Shown here piece by piece: positions 1 to 6,929 of a DNA stretch of 15,499 bases. Every line of letters starts with the position of its first letter. Within the stretch, counting starts at the first letter, position 1. This stretch comes from Rhodospirillales bacterium (lineage in GTDB: Bacteria > Pseudomonadota > Alphaproteobacteria > Acetobacterales > Acetobacteraceae), in NCBI GenBank assembly GCA_903644035.1, contig CAHJXG010000175.1, forward strand, positions 1-15,499, in the 5' to 3' direction. The notes under the pieces are model-generated. The model did not search any database. It saw only the letters and a program-made list of their open reading frames with translations, and was not told the origin of the DNA. The position numbers were made by a program, and so were the translations under genes.

Positions 1-45
1 CCACCGAGATCTACACTCTTTCCCTACACGACGCTCTTCCGATCT
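1..45 (+). other. Illumina P5/TruSeq sequencing adapter, untrimmed
   Basis: The first 45 bases match, base for base as I recall it, the 3' portion of the Illumina P5/TruSeq universal adapter. The stretch begins CCACCGAGATCTACAC, continues with TCTTTCCCTACACGACGC and ends TCTTCCGATCT. It is AT-richer than everything after it, and the reading frame of the following exporter gene is cut exactly at its end. The minus-strand reading of this stretch ends in RKSVV, a tail typical of spurious proteins predicted across adapter sequence. It is a library artefact that marks the contig end, not part of the genome. Confidence 0.97.
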
Positions 46-47
46 AG

Positions 48-878
48 GTCGCCGTGGTGCTGCTCGGCGCGTCGGTCAGCGCGCGCACGGTGCTGGCGCT
101 CGGGCCCGGGCTGCTCGCGGGCATCGCCGCGCTGGTCGTGGTGGCCGTCGCGGCCAGCTACGGGATCAGCCGCGCGTTCGGGCTGCCGCAGCGCATGGCG
201 ATCCTGGTGGCGTGCGGCAACTCGATCTGCGGCAACTCGGCCATCGCCACCGTGGCTCCGGTGATCGGAGCCGACGCGGACGACGTCGCGTCCTCCATCG
301 CCTTCACGGCCGTGCTCGGCGTGGCGGTCGTCCTCCTGCTGCCCCTGCTGGTGCCGGTCCTGCTCCTGTCGCTGACGCAGTACGGCGTGCTCGCGGGGCT
401 GACGGTGTATGCGGTGCCGCAGGTGCTCGCGGCGACCCTGCCGATCGGCGCGCTGAGCAACCAGGTGGGCACGGTGGTCAAGCTGGTGCGCGTGCTGATG
501 CTCGGCCCTGTCGTGCTCGGCCTCTCGCTGCTCTCCCGCCGCCTGCGCGACGAGGCCGACGAGGCGCCGCACGGGGCTGCGGGCAATCGTCCAGGGCCCG
601 GCAGGCCGGCGGCGCACGAGCTGGTGCCGTGGTTCATCGTCGGCTTCCTGGCCGTGCTTGCGCTCCGCTCGTCCGGCCTGATCCCGCCGTCGCTGCTGGC
701 GCCCGTCGCCACCGCCGCAAGCCTGCTCACGACGGTCTCGATGGCGGCCCTGGGGCTTGGGGTGGACGTGCGGGTCGTGGCCCAGGCCGGGTTGCGCGTC
801 ACCGGCGCCGTGACGCTGTCGCTGGTGGTGCTGGGCGCGGCCAGCCTCGGCCTGATCCGGCTGCTCGGGGTCGCATGA
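48..878 (+). CDS. YeiH-family putative sulfate exporter (5' partial)
   Basis: Integral membrane protein of the YeiH/UPF0324 family, annotated as putative sulfate exporters; direct transport data for the family are thin. About 277 codons remain against a usual length of about 330-350, so some 60 N-terminal residues are lost where the adapter at 1-45 cuts the gene. The frame is open through the junction, and the GTG at 54 is an internal Val, not a start. The family signature is clear: an LLGASVS segment near the visible start, then CGNSICGNSAIA and VAPVIGADADDVA. Several hydrophobic segments follow, with a polar loop rich in Arg, Asp and Glu around residues 160-190 and a last helix ending LIRLLGVA. 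It runs towards the convergent glycosidase gene with 84 bases between the stops. The family call is secure; the substrate is inferred. Confidence 0.9.
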   Translation, partial: VAVVLLGASVSARTVLALGPGLLAGIAALVVVAVAASYGISRAFGLPQRMAILVACGNSICGNSAIATVAPVIGADADDVASSIAFTAVLGVAVVLLLPLLVPVLLLSLTQYGVLAGLTVYAVPQVLAATLPIGALSNQVGTVVKLVRVLMLGPVVLGLSLLSRRLRDEADEAPHGAAGNRPGPGRPAAHELVPWFIVGFLAVLALRSSGLIPPSLLAPVATAASLLTTVSMAALGLGVDVRVVAQAGLRVTGAVTLSLVVLGAASLGLIRLLGVA

Positions 879-943
879 GCAGCCGCCGCGCGTCCCGATG
901 GCGCCCGGAAGGCGTGTCACGTTCAACTGCCGCGGGCGGCCAT

Positions 944-969
944 GGGTCATAGGCATCGGCGCCTATGGC
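944..969. terminator. Inverted repeat between convergent genes, possible bidirectional terminator
   Basis: A perfect 7-base inverted repeat, CATAGGC (948-954) and GCCTATG (961-967), is separated by the loop ATCGGC. A T-G and a G-C pair extend it outside. The right arm contains the stop codon of the minus-strand glycosidase, and the hairpin lies in the 84-base gap between two convergent genes. There is no T-run on either side, so termination is inferred from position and symmetry only. Confidence 0.4.
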
Positions 970-2747
970 GGCCCGATGTCCCGCCGGTCCGAGGCTTGGC
1001 CGGCCAACTCGAAATACCACCGGGCCAGGGTGTCGAAGGCCAGCTTGCGCGTCTGCTTGTCCTCGGCGATCAGGCCCTTGCGGCTGATCCCTTTCTGATA
1101 CCGGGTCTGGCGTCGTTCGGTCCGGTAGTCGTAGAGCAGCCAGGGGATGAACCCGCCGATGTAGGCCGTCTCCGCCACGATCGCGATCTGCTCCCGGTAG
1201 ATGGCGGCCTGGCACTCCTCCGTGAAGAGCTGCCGTTCGCCGCCGTGCAGGCCGGGCACGGCGTCCGCCCCGGTCTCGCTGATCACCACGGGCTTGCCCG
1301 GGCGCGAGTTCGCGAGCAGCCGGCGCAGCCCGTCCATGTTCGGCTCGTACCAGCCGAAATACTCGTTCAGCCCGATGACATCCAGGTGCTCGGCCAGGCG
1401 GTCCTCGATGCAGAAGGTCTCGCGGTTGATGAGGCAGGCGGCGGCGATCAGCCGGCTGGGGTCCGCCGCGCGCGCCGCCTGCGCCAGGCGGGACATGAAG
1501 GCATGGCGCGCGTCGGTGTCGGCGTTCTCGTTGCCCACGCCCCAGAGGATCACGCTGGCCCGGTTGCGGTCACGGGCGATCAGCTCCAGCAGCTGGTTCT
1601 CGGCATCCGCGTAGGTCCCGGGGTCGTCGAAGGCGATGGCCCAGTAGACCGGGATCTCCTCCCACAGCAGCAGGCCCAGCTCGTCCGCCAGCTCGGCCAC
1701 GCGCTCGTGGTGCGGGTAATGCGCCAGGCGGAGCAGGTTGCAGCCGAGCGCCTTCGCGTGGCCCATCATGCGGCGCACATCGGCCTCGGTGGACACCTTG
1801 CCGAGCTGCATGTCCTCCTCGTGCACGCAGACGCCGCGGAGCATCAGGGGCCGGCCGTTCAGCAGGATCTCCTCCCCCGACACGGCGATGCTGCGCAGGC
1901 CGACCCGGTCGGTGACCCGGTCCGTGCGGAAGGTCGCGGCCAGGTCGTGAAGCCGGGGCGCCTCGGGCGACCACAGGACGGGGGCGCAGGCGATGAGCGC
2001 CTCCCCGCGGCCGTCCGCCACGGTGATCTCGGCCTGGCCCAACCCGGGCAGGGCCACGTGCGCGACGCCGCTTCCGGCGCCGGAGACCGCGACGGCCACG
2101 CGGACGCCGCCCTCGGCCAGCGATGCCTCGACCGTGCGGATGAAGTCGTGGGGCAGGGGGACGAGCGCGACCTCCCGGTACAGCCCGCCATGGTTGAACC
2201 AGTCGAAATGGTGCATGGGCACGCGGTCGGGGCGGCGGCGGTTGTCCACCTGCACCAGCAGCTCGTTGCCGCCGGGCCGCACCGTCCCGGTGATGTCGAA
2301 GAAGGCGGGCGTGGACGCGCCGCGGTGGCTGCCGATGAACGCCCCGTTCAGGAACACGCGCGCCTCGTAGGCGGCGGCCCCCAGGCGCAGCGCCAGGCGC
2401 GGCGTGCGGCCATCCCAGTCGAAGCGGCGGGCGAACCACATGGCGCCCTCGAAATAGCGCCACTCCGGGCGGGCGAGGGTCCAGCAGCAGGGCAGCTCCA
2501 GCGTGTCGGCGTCCCACAGCTCGGCGTCGCGCGGCTTGGCCCATTGCGCGGGCGGCGTGTCGTCGTCGGCGAACCAGCGCTGGCGCAGGCCCTCGTCGAA
2601 CAGGTCCGGCGTGACGCGCCAGGGTCCGTCCAGGCTGATCGTCTCGCGCCCGCCCATGTGGACGGCGTCCGCGTGGGTCGCGCGCGGCGTGGCATAGGCG
2701 CGGTCGTAGGCCTCGTCGTGCAGATGGGCGAAGGGGTCCTCGGTCAT
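963..2747 (-). CDS. Glycoside hydrolase family 2, beta-glucuronidase-like
   Basis: 594-residue retaining glycosidase, probably cytoplasmic because no signal peptide is visible. The N-terminal half carries the GH2 sugar-binding jelly-roll and Ig-like domain, with YFEGAMWFARRF around 98-109 and NHGGLYREV around 185-193. The TIM barrel occupies about 295-580. The acid/base is Glu407 in ILWGVGNEN and the nucleophile is Glu491 in VVISETGADAVPGLH. That segment and the following FTEECQ resemble E. coli beta-glucuronidase (EYGVDTLAGLH, EEYQ). The Asn-x-Lys pair that grips the glucuronate carboxylate in E. coli UidA aligns here with Ser554-Arg555-Lys556, so Asn is missing and the substrate may differ from a plain glucuronide. 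The ATG overlaps the upstream stop (ATGA), indicating translational coupling. It is the last gene of the sugar operon and should cleave the imported glycoside. GH2 is certain; the exact specificity is open. Confidence 0.93.
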   Translation of the reverse strand: MTEDPFAHLHDEAYDRAYATPRATHADAVHMGGRETISLDGPWRVTPDLFDEGLRQRWFADDDTPPAQWAKPRDAELWDADTLELPCCWTLARPEWRYFEGAMWFARRFDWDGRTPRLALRLGAAAYEARVFLNGAFIGSHRGASTPAFFDITGTVRPGGNELLVQVDNRRRPDRVPMHHFDWFNHGGLYREVALVPLPHDFIRTVEASLAEGGVRVAVAVSGAGSGVAHVALPGLGQAEITVADGRGEALIACAPVLWSPEAPRLHDLAATFRTDRVTDRVGLRSIAVSGEEILLNGRPLMLRGVCVHEEDMQLGKVSTEADVRRMMGHAKALGCNLLRLAHYPHHERVAELADELGLLLWEEIPVYWAIAFDDPGTYADAENQLLELIARDRNRASVILWGVGNENADTDARHAFMSRLAQAARAADPSRLIAAACLINRETFCIEDRLAEHLDVIGLNEYFGWYEPNMDGLRRLLANSRPGKPVVISETGADAVPGLHGGERQLFTEECQAAIYREQIAIVAETAYIGGFIPWLLYDYRTERRQTRYQKGISRKGLIAEDKQTRKLAFDTLARWYFELAGQASDRRDIGPP

Positions 2748-3859
2748 GCGCGGTAGCCGATGCCGGGTTCGCGGCGGAACCTCCAGGGGCGCCAGCCCGG
2801 CCAGAGCAGGCCAGCGATCATGCTGATGGCGATCCAGCGGAACCAGCTGGCGAAGGTGTTGGACAGCCCCTGCGGCTCCGCATAGCCGCGCACCCAGCCA
2901 TCCTGCCGCCGCGTGCCCTGCGCCTCGTCGTAGAAGCCGCCATCCGGCTGCTGGATCGCCAGCAGCGCCGGCAGCATGGCCCGGCACCAGGCGACGATCT
3001 CGGCCCGGCGGTGCGAGGTGAGCGCGTGGCCATGCGCCAGCAGGTCCACCAGGTCCACGTCGATGCAGGCGCTGACGATCCGGGGCGGCTGGGACAGCGC
3101 GTAGTCGATCGCGCGCTCCTGGTAAGGCAGCGTGCGGCCCGTGGCGTACCAGAGGTGAAAATTGTGCATGGACCCCGCCATGGCGTGCAGCGCCCCCTGC
3201 GCCGTGCCCTGGTTCACGCCCCAGAAGCCGGTCGCCGGCTCCTGCAGCCGGTCGTGCCAGGCGAACATCGCCTCCATCGCGCGGTCCACGGCCTCCGCCG
3301 GCGCCTGGCCGTGGCGGCGCATCGCCAGCAGGAAGCCGCCGAGGTTGACGATGTTGTTTCCCTCCTGCCACGGGTCCCGCAGGTCGCGGTCGGCCAGCCA
3401 GGCCTTGAGGACCTGCACGTCCAGGTAGGGCCGCGCGAACTCCAGGATCGGGACAGCGCCCGGCGTCGCGGCCTCGACCGCGCCCAGCGTGTAGTTGGTC
3501 ACGTGCCAGTCGATGTAGCGCCACGTCTCCGCCGGATCGGGCTTCTTGAACACGTCCGCGGCGTCCATGCCGGCGATGCGCACCCGGCCATCGCGCAGGC
3601 GGGGCCGCAGCAGCCAGGCCGCGAGGTCGGCGCGCCCGGCCACGGAGACCGTGTCCAGGCCGCCCAGCAGGGCGCGCAGCATGGTGGCGTTGTAGGTGCC
3701 GGGCAGCAGCACGCCCGGCCATCGCGCCGGGTCGTGCGCCGCGCTGATGCGGCAGACGCCGCAAGGTTCGCCCGGCGCCTGCATCGCATCGAGCCATTCG
3801 AGGGTGCGCGCGGCGGCGGCGGCCACCTGCGCCTGCAGTGCATGGTCCATGCCAGCCAT
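2744..3859 (-). CDS. Uncharacterised protein, probable alpha/alpha toroid, in sugar operon
   Basis: 371 residues; I do not recognise a named family. No signal peptide or convincing membrane helix is seen. The protein is helical and Trp/Asp/Gly-rich with repeated helical-hairpin-like blocks, for example LEWLDAMQ, NYTLGAVEAA, DPWQEGNNIVNLGGFLLAM near 162-180, FWGVNQGTAQGALHAMAGS near 212-230 and QQPDGGFYDEA near 303-313. It ends with SNTFASWFRWIAISMIAG. This pattern resembles six-hairpin glycosidase, lyase or epimerase toroids and terpene-cyclase-like barrels, but no catalytic signature can be assigned. The ATG at 3859 overlaps the permease stop by one base (TGATG); a second ATG at 3850 is possible. 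The stop overlaps the GH2 start (ATGA). Tight coupling between transporter and glycosidase suggests a role in processing the same carbohydrate. Confidence 0.85.
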   Translation of the reverse strand: MAGMDHALQAQVAAAAARTLEWLDAMQAPGEPCGVCRISAAHDPARWPGVLLPGTYNATMLRALLGGLDTVSVAGRADLAAWLLRPRLRDGRVRIAGMDAADVFKKPDPAETWRYIDWHVTNYTLGAVEAATPGAVPILEFARPYLDVQVLKAWLADRDLRDPWQEGNNIVNLGGFLLAMRRHGQAPAEAVDRAMEAMFAWHDRLQEPATGFWGVNQGTAQGALHAMAGSMHNFHLWYATGRTLPYQERAIDYALSQPPRIVSACIDVDLVDLLAHGHALTSHRRAEIVAWCRAMLPALLAIQQPDGGFYDEAQGTRRQDGWVRGYAEPQGLSNTFASWFRWIAISMIAGLLWPGWRPWRFRREPGIGYRA

Positions 3860-4695
3860 CAGCCCTTCACCGCCCCGTCCGTCAGCCCGCCCATCACGCG
3901 CCGCTGCGCCAGCAGGAACACCAGGGCGGGCGGGACCGTCGTGATCAGCGCCATCGCCATGATGCCCTGGAAGTTCGTGCCCAGCTCGCCGTTGAGCGCG
4001 AGCAGCGCCACCGGCAGCGTGTAGGTGTCGGGCGTGGCCGAGATGACCAGCACCGGGAACCACTGCGCCCAGTTCAGCAGGAAGGTGATGGTCGCGACCG
4101 TCGCCACCACCGGCGCGGCCATGGGCAGCACGATGCGGAACAGGATCTGCGCCTCGCTCGCGCCATCCACCGTCGCGGCCTCGATGACCTCGGGGGGCAG
4201 GGTGCGGAAGAACTGCTCGAACAGGAAGAACTGCACCGGACCCAAGGAGAGGAACAGCACGATGCCGGTATAGCCGCCGAGCAGGCCCAGCTTGAACATG
4301 ACGAGGTACACGGGGATCACCAGCAGCATGTACGGATACATCATGCTCAGCAGGAACCCGGCCCGCAGCAGGCGGAACGCCAGCGCCTGCGGACGCCGGG
4401 TCAGGGCGTAGGCGCCGAGCGCGGTGATGCACACCGCCAGCGCCGTGGAGGCGGCGGTGATGCCGAGCGAGTTGAGTGTGGCGCGCAGCAGGGTGGTCCC
4501 GCCGGCCTCCGCGATGGAGGCGAAAGCCTCGGCGCTGGGCTTCGCGGGCCAGAGGCCGAGCGGGGCGGACAGGATCTCCCGCGTGGAGCGGAGGGCGCTG
4601 GACAGCATCCAGGCATAGGGGAACAGGAACAGCAGGCTGACCCCCCCGGCGACCGCCAGGGCCAGGGCTTGCGCCCAGGGAGAGGGACGGGTCAC
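3859..4695 (-). CDS. Carbohydrate ABC transporter permease, MalG type
   Basis: 278-residue inner-membrane permease of the MalG/CUT1 type. Helix 1 is LALAVAGGVSLLFLFPYAWM (about 11-30), followed by the usual SSALRSTREI, and about six membrane helices are visible. The EAA loop that docks the ATPase begins at Glu172, EAATVDGASEAQ, and continues to IVLP. The C-terminus ends GGLTDGAVKG, typical of the family. The GTG start at 4695 overlaps the stop of the MalF partner (GTGA), which fixes the start. It forms the translocation channel with the preceding permease. No ATP-binding subunit is encoded in this operon. Confidence 0.95.
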   Translation of the reverse strand: MTRPSPWAQALALAVAGGVSLLFLFPYAWMLSSALRSTREILSAPLGLWPAKPSAEAFASIAEAGGTTLLRATLNSLGITAASTALAVCITALGAYALTRRPQALAFRLLRAGFLLSMMYPYMLLVIPVYLVMFKLGLLGGYTGIVLFLSLGPVQFFLFEQFFRTLPPEVIEAATVDGASEAQILFRIVLPMAAPVVATVATITFLLNWAQWFPVLVISATPDTYTLPVALLALNGELGTNFQGIMAMALITTVPPALVFLLAQRRVMGGLTDGAVKG

Positions 4696-5588
4696 GCGCG
4701 GCCCCGCTCGGTGACGCGATAGGCGGACAGGGCGACCAGCAGCACGATGGCGAACAGCACGGTGGCCATCGCGGTCGCCTGGCCATACTGCGCGCTGTCG
4801 AACTGCTGGTAGGCGTAGAAGCTGACGAAGTTGGTGGCGTCCGCCGGGCCGCCCTTGGTCATCACCACGACGGCGGTGAAGGTCTTGAGGAACTGGATCA
4901 GCGCGTAGACGAGGTTGACGGCGATGGCCGGGCGAAGCTGCGGCAGGGTGACGTACCAGAAGCGCTGCAGCGTTGTGGCCCCGTCGATGTGCGATGCCTC
5001 GGTCTGCGCGCGGTCCAGGATGGCGAGGTTGGCCAGGAAGATCAGCACGTAGAACCCGGCATGGTGCCAAAGCTCCGCCACCAGCAGCGCCAGCATGGCC
5101 GTGCCTGGGGACGCCAGGCCGCCGAACCCCGGCAGGCCCGCGAGCTTGAGTGCTGCGTTCACCGCGCCGAAGCTCTGGTCATACAGCCAGCGCCAGACCA
5201 CGTAGCCGGCCACGTCGGGCGTCACCACCGGCAGGAAGACGGCCAGCTTGAACACCGTCCTGCCCCACCCGATCAGGGCGGAGTCGAGCAGGAGGGCATA
5301 GGCGAGGGCGAAGGCCAGGTTCGCCGCCACCGCCAGCACCGTATAGAGCAGGGTGCGGGCGAGGGAGGCCTGGAACACCGGGTCGGCGAAGATGGCGGCG
5401 TAGTTCGCCAGGCCCACCCATTGCGGGTGCGGCTGAAGCGCCGTGGCCGATGCGGTGAACGAGACCTGGATGCTGAGCAGGATCGGCCACAGCCCGAACA
5501 GGATCGTCAGCGCCGCGAAGGGCAGCGCGAAGAGGTAGAACACCCCCTCGCGCCGGATCGCCAGGCCGGGCATCGCCCAGGCAGCCAC
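4692..5588 (-). CDS. Carbohydrate ABC transporter permease, MalF/UgpA type
   Basis: 298-residue inner-membrane permease, partner of the MalG-type protein. Helix 1 is FYLFALPFAALTILFGLWPI (about 17-36) and five more follow. The EAA loop starts at Glu197 (EASHIDGATTLQRF) and ends in TLPQLRPA. FKLAVFLPVVTPDVAGYVVW is the usual CUT1 core helix region. The start is either GTG at 5588 (used here, 8 bases after the binding-protein stop) or ATG at 5573; neither has a strong ribosome-binding site, though a GGTAGG lies upstream of the GTG. The sequence upstream overlaps the end of the binding-protein gene, so translation is probably coupled. Confidence 0.93.
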   Translation of the reverse strand: MAAWAMPGLAIRREGVFYLFALPFAALTILFGLWPILLSIQVSFTASATALQPHPQWVGLANYAAIFADPVFQASLARTLLYTVLAVAANLAFALAYALLLDSALIGWGRTVFKLAVFLPVVTPDVAGYVVWRWLYDQSFGAVNAALKLAGLPGFGGLASPGTAMLALLVAELWHHAGFYVLIFLANLAILDRAQTEASHIDGATTLQRFWYVTLPQLRPAIAVNLVYALIQFLKTFTAVVVMTKGGPADATNFVSFYAYQQFDSAQYGQATAMATVLFAIVLLVALSAYRVTERGRA

Positions 5589-5596
5589 TGGGGTGC

Positions 5597-6877
5597 CTAC
5601 CCCTTCCTGGCCGCCAGCTGCTTGGCCAGCGTCCGCATCTCCTCGGCCGTCGCCTTGACGAAGGCCGGCATGTCCTGGGGCGGGACGGCGATGGCGGTCA
5701 GCAGCTTGCGGTGGAAGGCCGCCTCCAACTCGGGATACCAGGCCAGCCCGCCCTCCGGGAAGTCATAGGCGATCAGCGGCCATTGCGGCTGGGCGAACAG
5801 GCGCTGCCGCTCCGACAGGCCGGAGACGTCCAGGTCGCGGCGGACGGCGGAGCCGACGATGCGCAAGGACGCCTGCTGCGCGGGCTTGCCGAGGAGGAAG
5901 GCCGCGAACTCGTCCGCCAGCTTCTTGTTGGGCGCGTTCTCCGGGACCGCCACGCCGCGCATCCCGCCGATCACCACGGCGTTCTGCCTGTCGGCGAAGA
6001 AGCGGGGCCAGGCGCCGACCACGAAATCGCCCTTGATGCCCTGCGCGTCCCATTTGGCAACGTTCCAGTCGCCGACGCGGAACATGCCGGTGCGGCCGCC
6101 CTCGATCACCTGGTACATCTCGTTGAAGGAGTAGTTGATGGTGTCGGGCGGGACCAGCTTGTAGGCGCCGAAGGTGTTCAGCACCTCGGCCAGCACGCGG
6201 GCGTGCTCGGGCTCGTCGATCACCACGTTGCCCTCGGGATCGACCAGGGTGTGGCGCAGCCCGGCGCCGAAGGTGAACAGGTCCAGCATGTGGATGAGGT
6301 CGCGCGGCTTGGCGGCCTCCAGCGCGAAGCCGAACACGGTTCCCGTGCCGGTGCCCTCGGGGTCGCCGGCCTGGAACTTCCCGGCGACGCGCTTCGCGTC
6401 TTCCCAGGTCTGCGGGAAGGGCTCGCCCACCTTGTCCAGCCACGACTTGCGAACGCCGAACGCCATCTGCACGCGCTGCACCGGCAGGATGATCATGCGC
6501 CCGCCGAAGCTGGCCACGCGCAGGTCATCCCCGGACAGGAAGCCATGGTCGGCGATGCCGTCCAGCACGGCCCGCATGTCGCCGATCTTGCCGGTCTGGC
6601 TGGCGACGCGGATCACCCGCTCGTAGTTGCTGAACAGCAGGTCGGGCGCGGTGCCGGTGTTGATCGCCCCGATCGTGCGGCCGAACCACTGGTCGGTGGG
6701 GTAGCTGATCGGACGGAGGCTGACGCCAGGATGCGTCTTGGCGAACTCCGCGCCGGCCTCGGCCAGCCACTTCGTCCCGTTGTCGCCGAGGTCGTGCCAG
6801 ATGCTGAGCTGCTGGGCTCGGCCGGGCGACGCCAGCAGCATCGCCGCCACCAGGGCCGTGATCAGGCGGATGAACAT
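5597..6877 (-). CDS. Sugar ABC transporter substrate-binding protein
   Basis: 426-residue periplasmic binding protein, MalE/UgpB-like cluster B fold. A Sec signal peptide covers residues 1-21 (MFIRLITALVAAMLLA, then SPGRA before QQ); there is no lipobox Cys. The mature part opens LSIWHDLGDNG and contains AEFAKTHPGVSLRPISYP, GTAPDLLFSNYE and GMRGVAVPENAPNKKLADEF, all typical of extracellular solute-binding protein family 1. It is the first gene of the minus-strand operon. The start is supported by AGGGAGG five bases upstream of the ATG. It delivers sugar to the two permeases. The ligand cannot be read from the sequence; the downstream glycosidase points to a glycoside or oligosaccharide, possibly containing uronic acid. 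Confidence 0.94.
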   Translation of the reverse strand: MFIRLITALVAAMLLASPGRAQQLSIWHDLGDNGTKWLAEAGAEFAKTHPGVSLRPISYPTDQWFGRTIGAINTGTAPDLLFSNYERVIRVASQTGKIGDMRAVLDGIADHGFLSGDDLRVASFGGRMIILPVQRVQMAFGVRKSWLDKVGEPFPQTWEDAKRVAGKFQAGDPEGTGTGTVFGFALEAAKPRDLIHMLDLFTFGAGLRHTLVDPEGNVVIDEPEHARVLAEVLNTFGAYKLVPPDTINYSFNEMYQVIEGGRTGMFRVGDWNVAKWDAQGIKGDFVVGAWPRFFADRQNAVVIGGMRGVAVPENAPNKKLADEFAAFLLGKPAQQASLRIVGSAVRRDLDVSGLSERQRLFAQPQWPLIAYDFPEGGLAWYPELEAAFHRKLLTAIAVPPQDMPAFVKATAEEMRTLAKQLAARKG

Positions 6878-6882
6878 CGCAG

Positions 6883-6889
6883 CCTCCCT
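6883..6889 (-). promoter_or_regulatory. Ribosome binding site of the binding-protein gene
   Basis: On the minus strand this reads AGGGAGG, a strong Shine-Dalgarno match with five bases before the ATG at 6877. It is the best ribosome-binding site of the sugar operon, as expected for the lead gene whose followers are coupled by overlaps. Confidence 0.8.
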
Positions 6890-6893
6890 GTCC

Positions 6894-6929
6894 TTGTTTT
6901 AGGTAAACGTTTTCCCTAGCGTAATCCAA
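6894..6929. promoter_or_regulatory. Candidate divergent promoters around the LacI operator
   Basis: For the regulator (plus), TTGTTT at 6894-6899 and TAGCGT at 6917-6922 are 17 bases apart and would start RNA near the ATG at 6929, possibly leaderless. For the sugar operon (minus), TTGGAT (6929-6924) and TTACCT (6906-6901) are also 17 bases apart and would leave a 5' leader of about 15-20 bases holding the ribosome-binding site. Both -10 boxes are poor matches, so the exact elements are tentative. In both directions the operator fills or abuts the spacer, so bound repressor would block both. Confidence 0.35.
6901..6916. promoter_or_regulatory. LacI-family operator
   Basis: AGGTAAACGTTTTCCC has a perfect AAACGTTT core centred on CG (between 6908 and 6909), and six of eight half-site positions match. 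A central CpG in an AT-rich dyad is the hallmark of LacI/GalR-family operators. It lies in the 51-base gap between the LacI gene and the sugar operon, stands out from the GC-rich surroundings, and is the expected binding site of the neighbouring regulator. Confidence 0.75.

Noticed and set aside
24-956. Minus-strand open frame of 310 codons over the exporter gene
   Set aside because: It runs into the adapter and ends in RKSVV, is Arg/Gln/His-rich low-complexity, and lies opposite a recognisable YeiH-family gene. It is an artefact of high GC and adapter.
942-2756. Plus-strand open frame of 604 codons opposite the GH2 gene
   Set aside because: No recognisable domain; composition rich in Arg, Gly, Val and Gln as expected for an antisense shadow. 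The opposite strand has GH2 catalytic motifs.
2744-4786. 680-codon single frame joining the toroid protein to upstream sequence
   Set aside because: The upstream part overlaps the MalG-type permease in another frame and is low-complexity. The real start is the ATG at 3859 set by the TGATG overlap.
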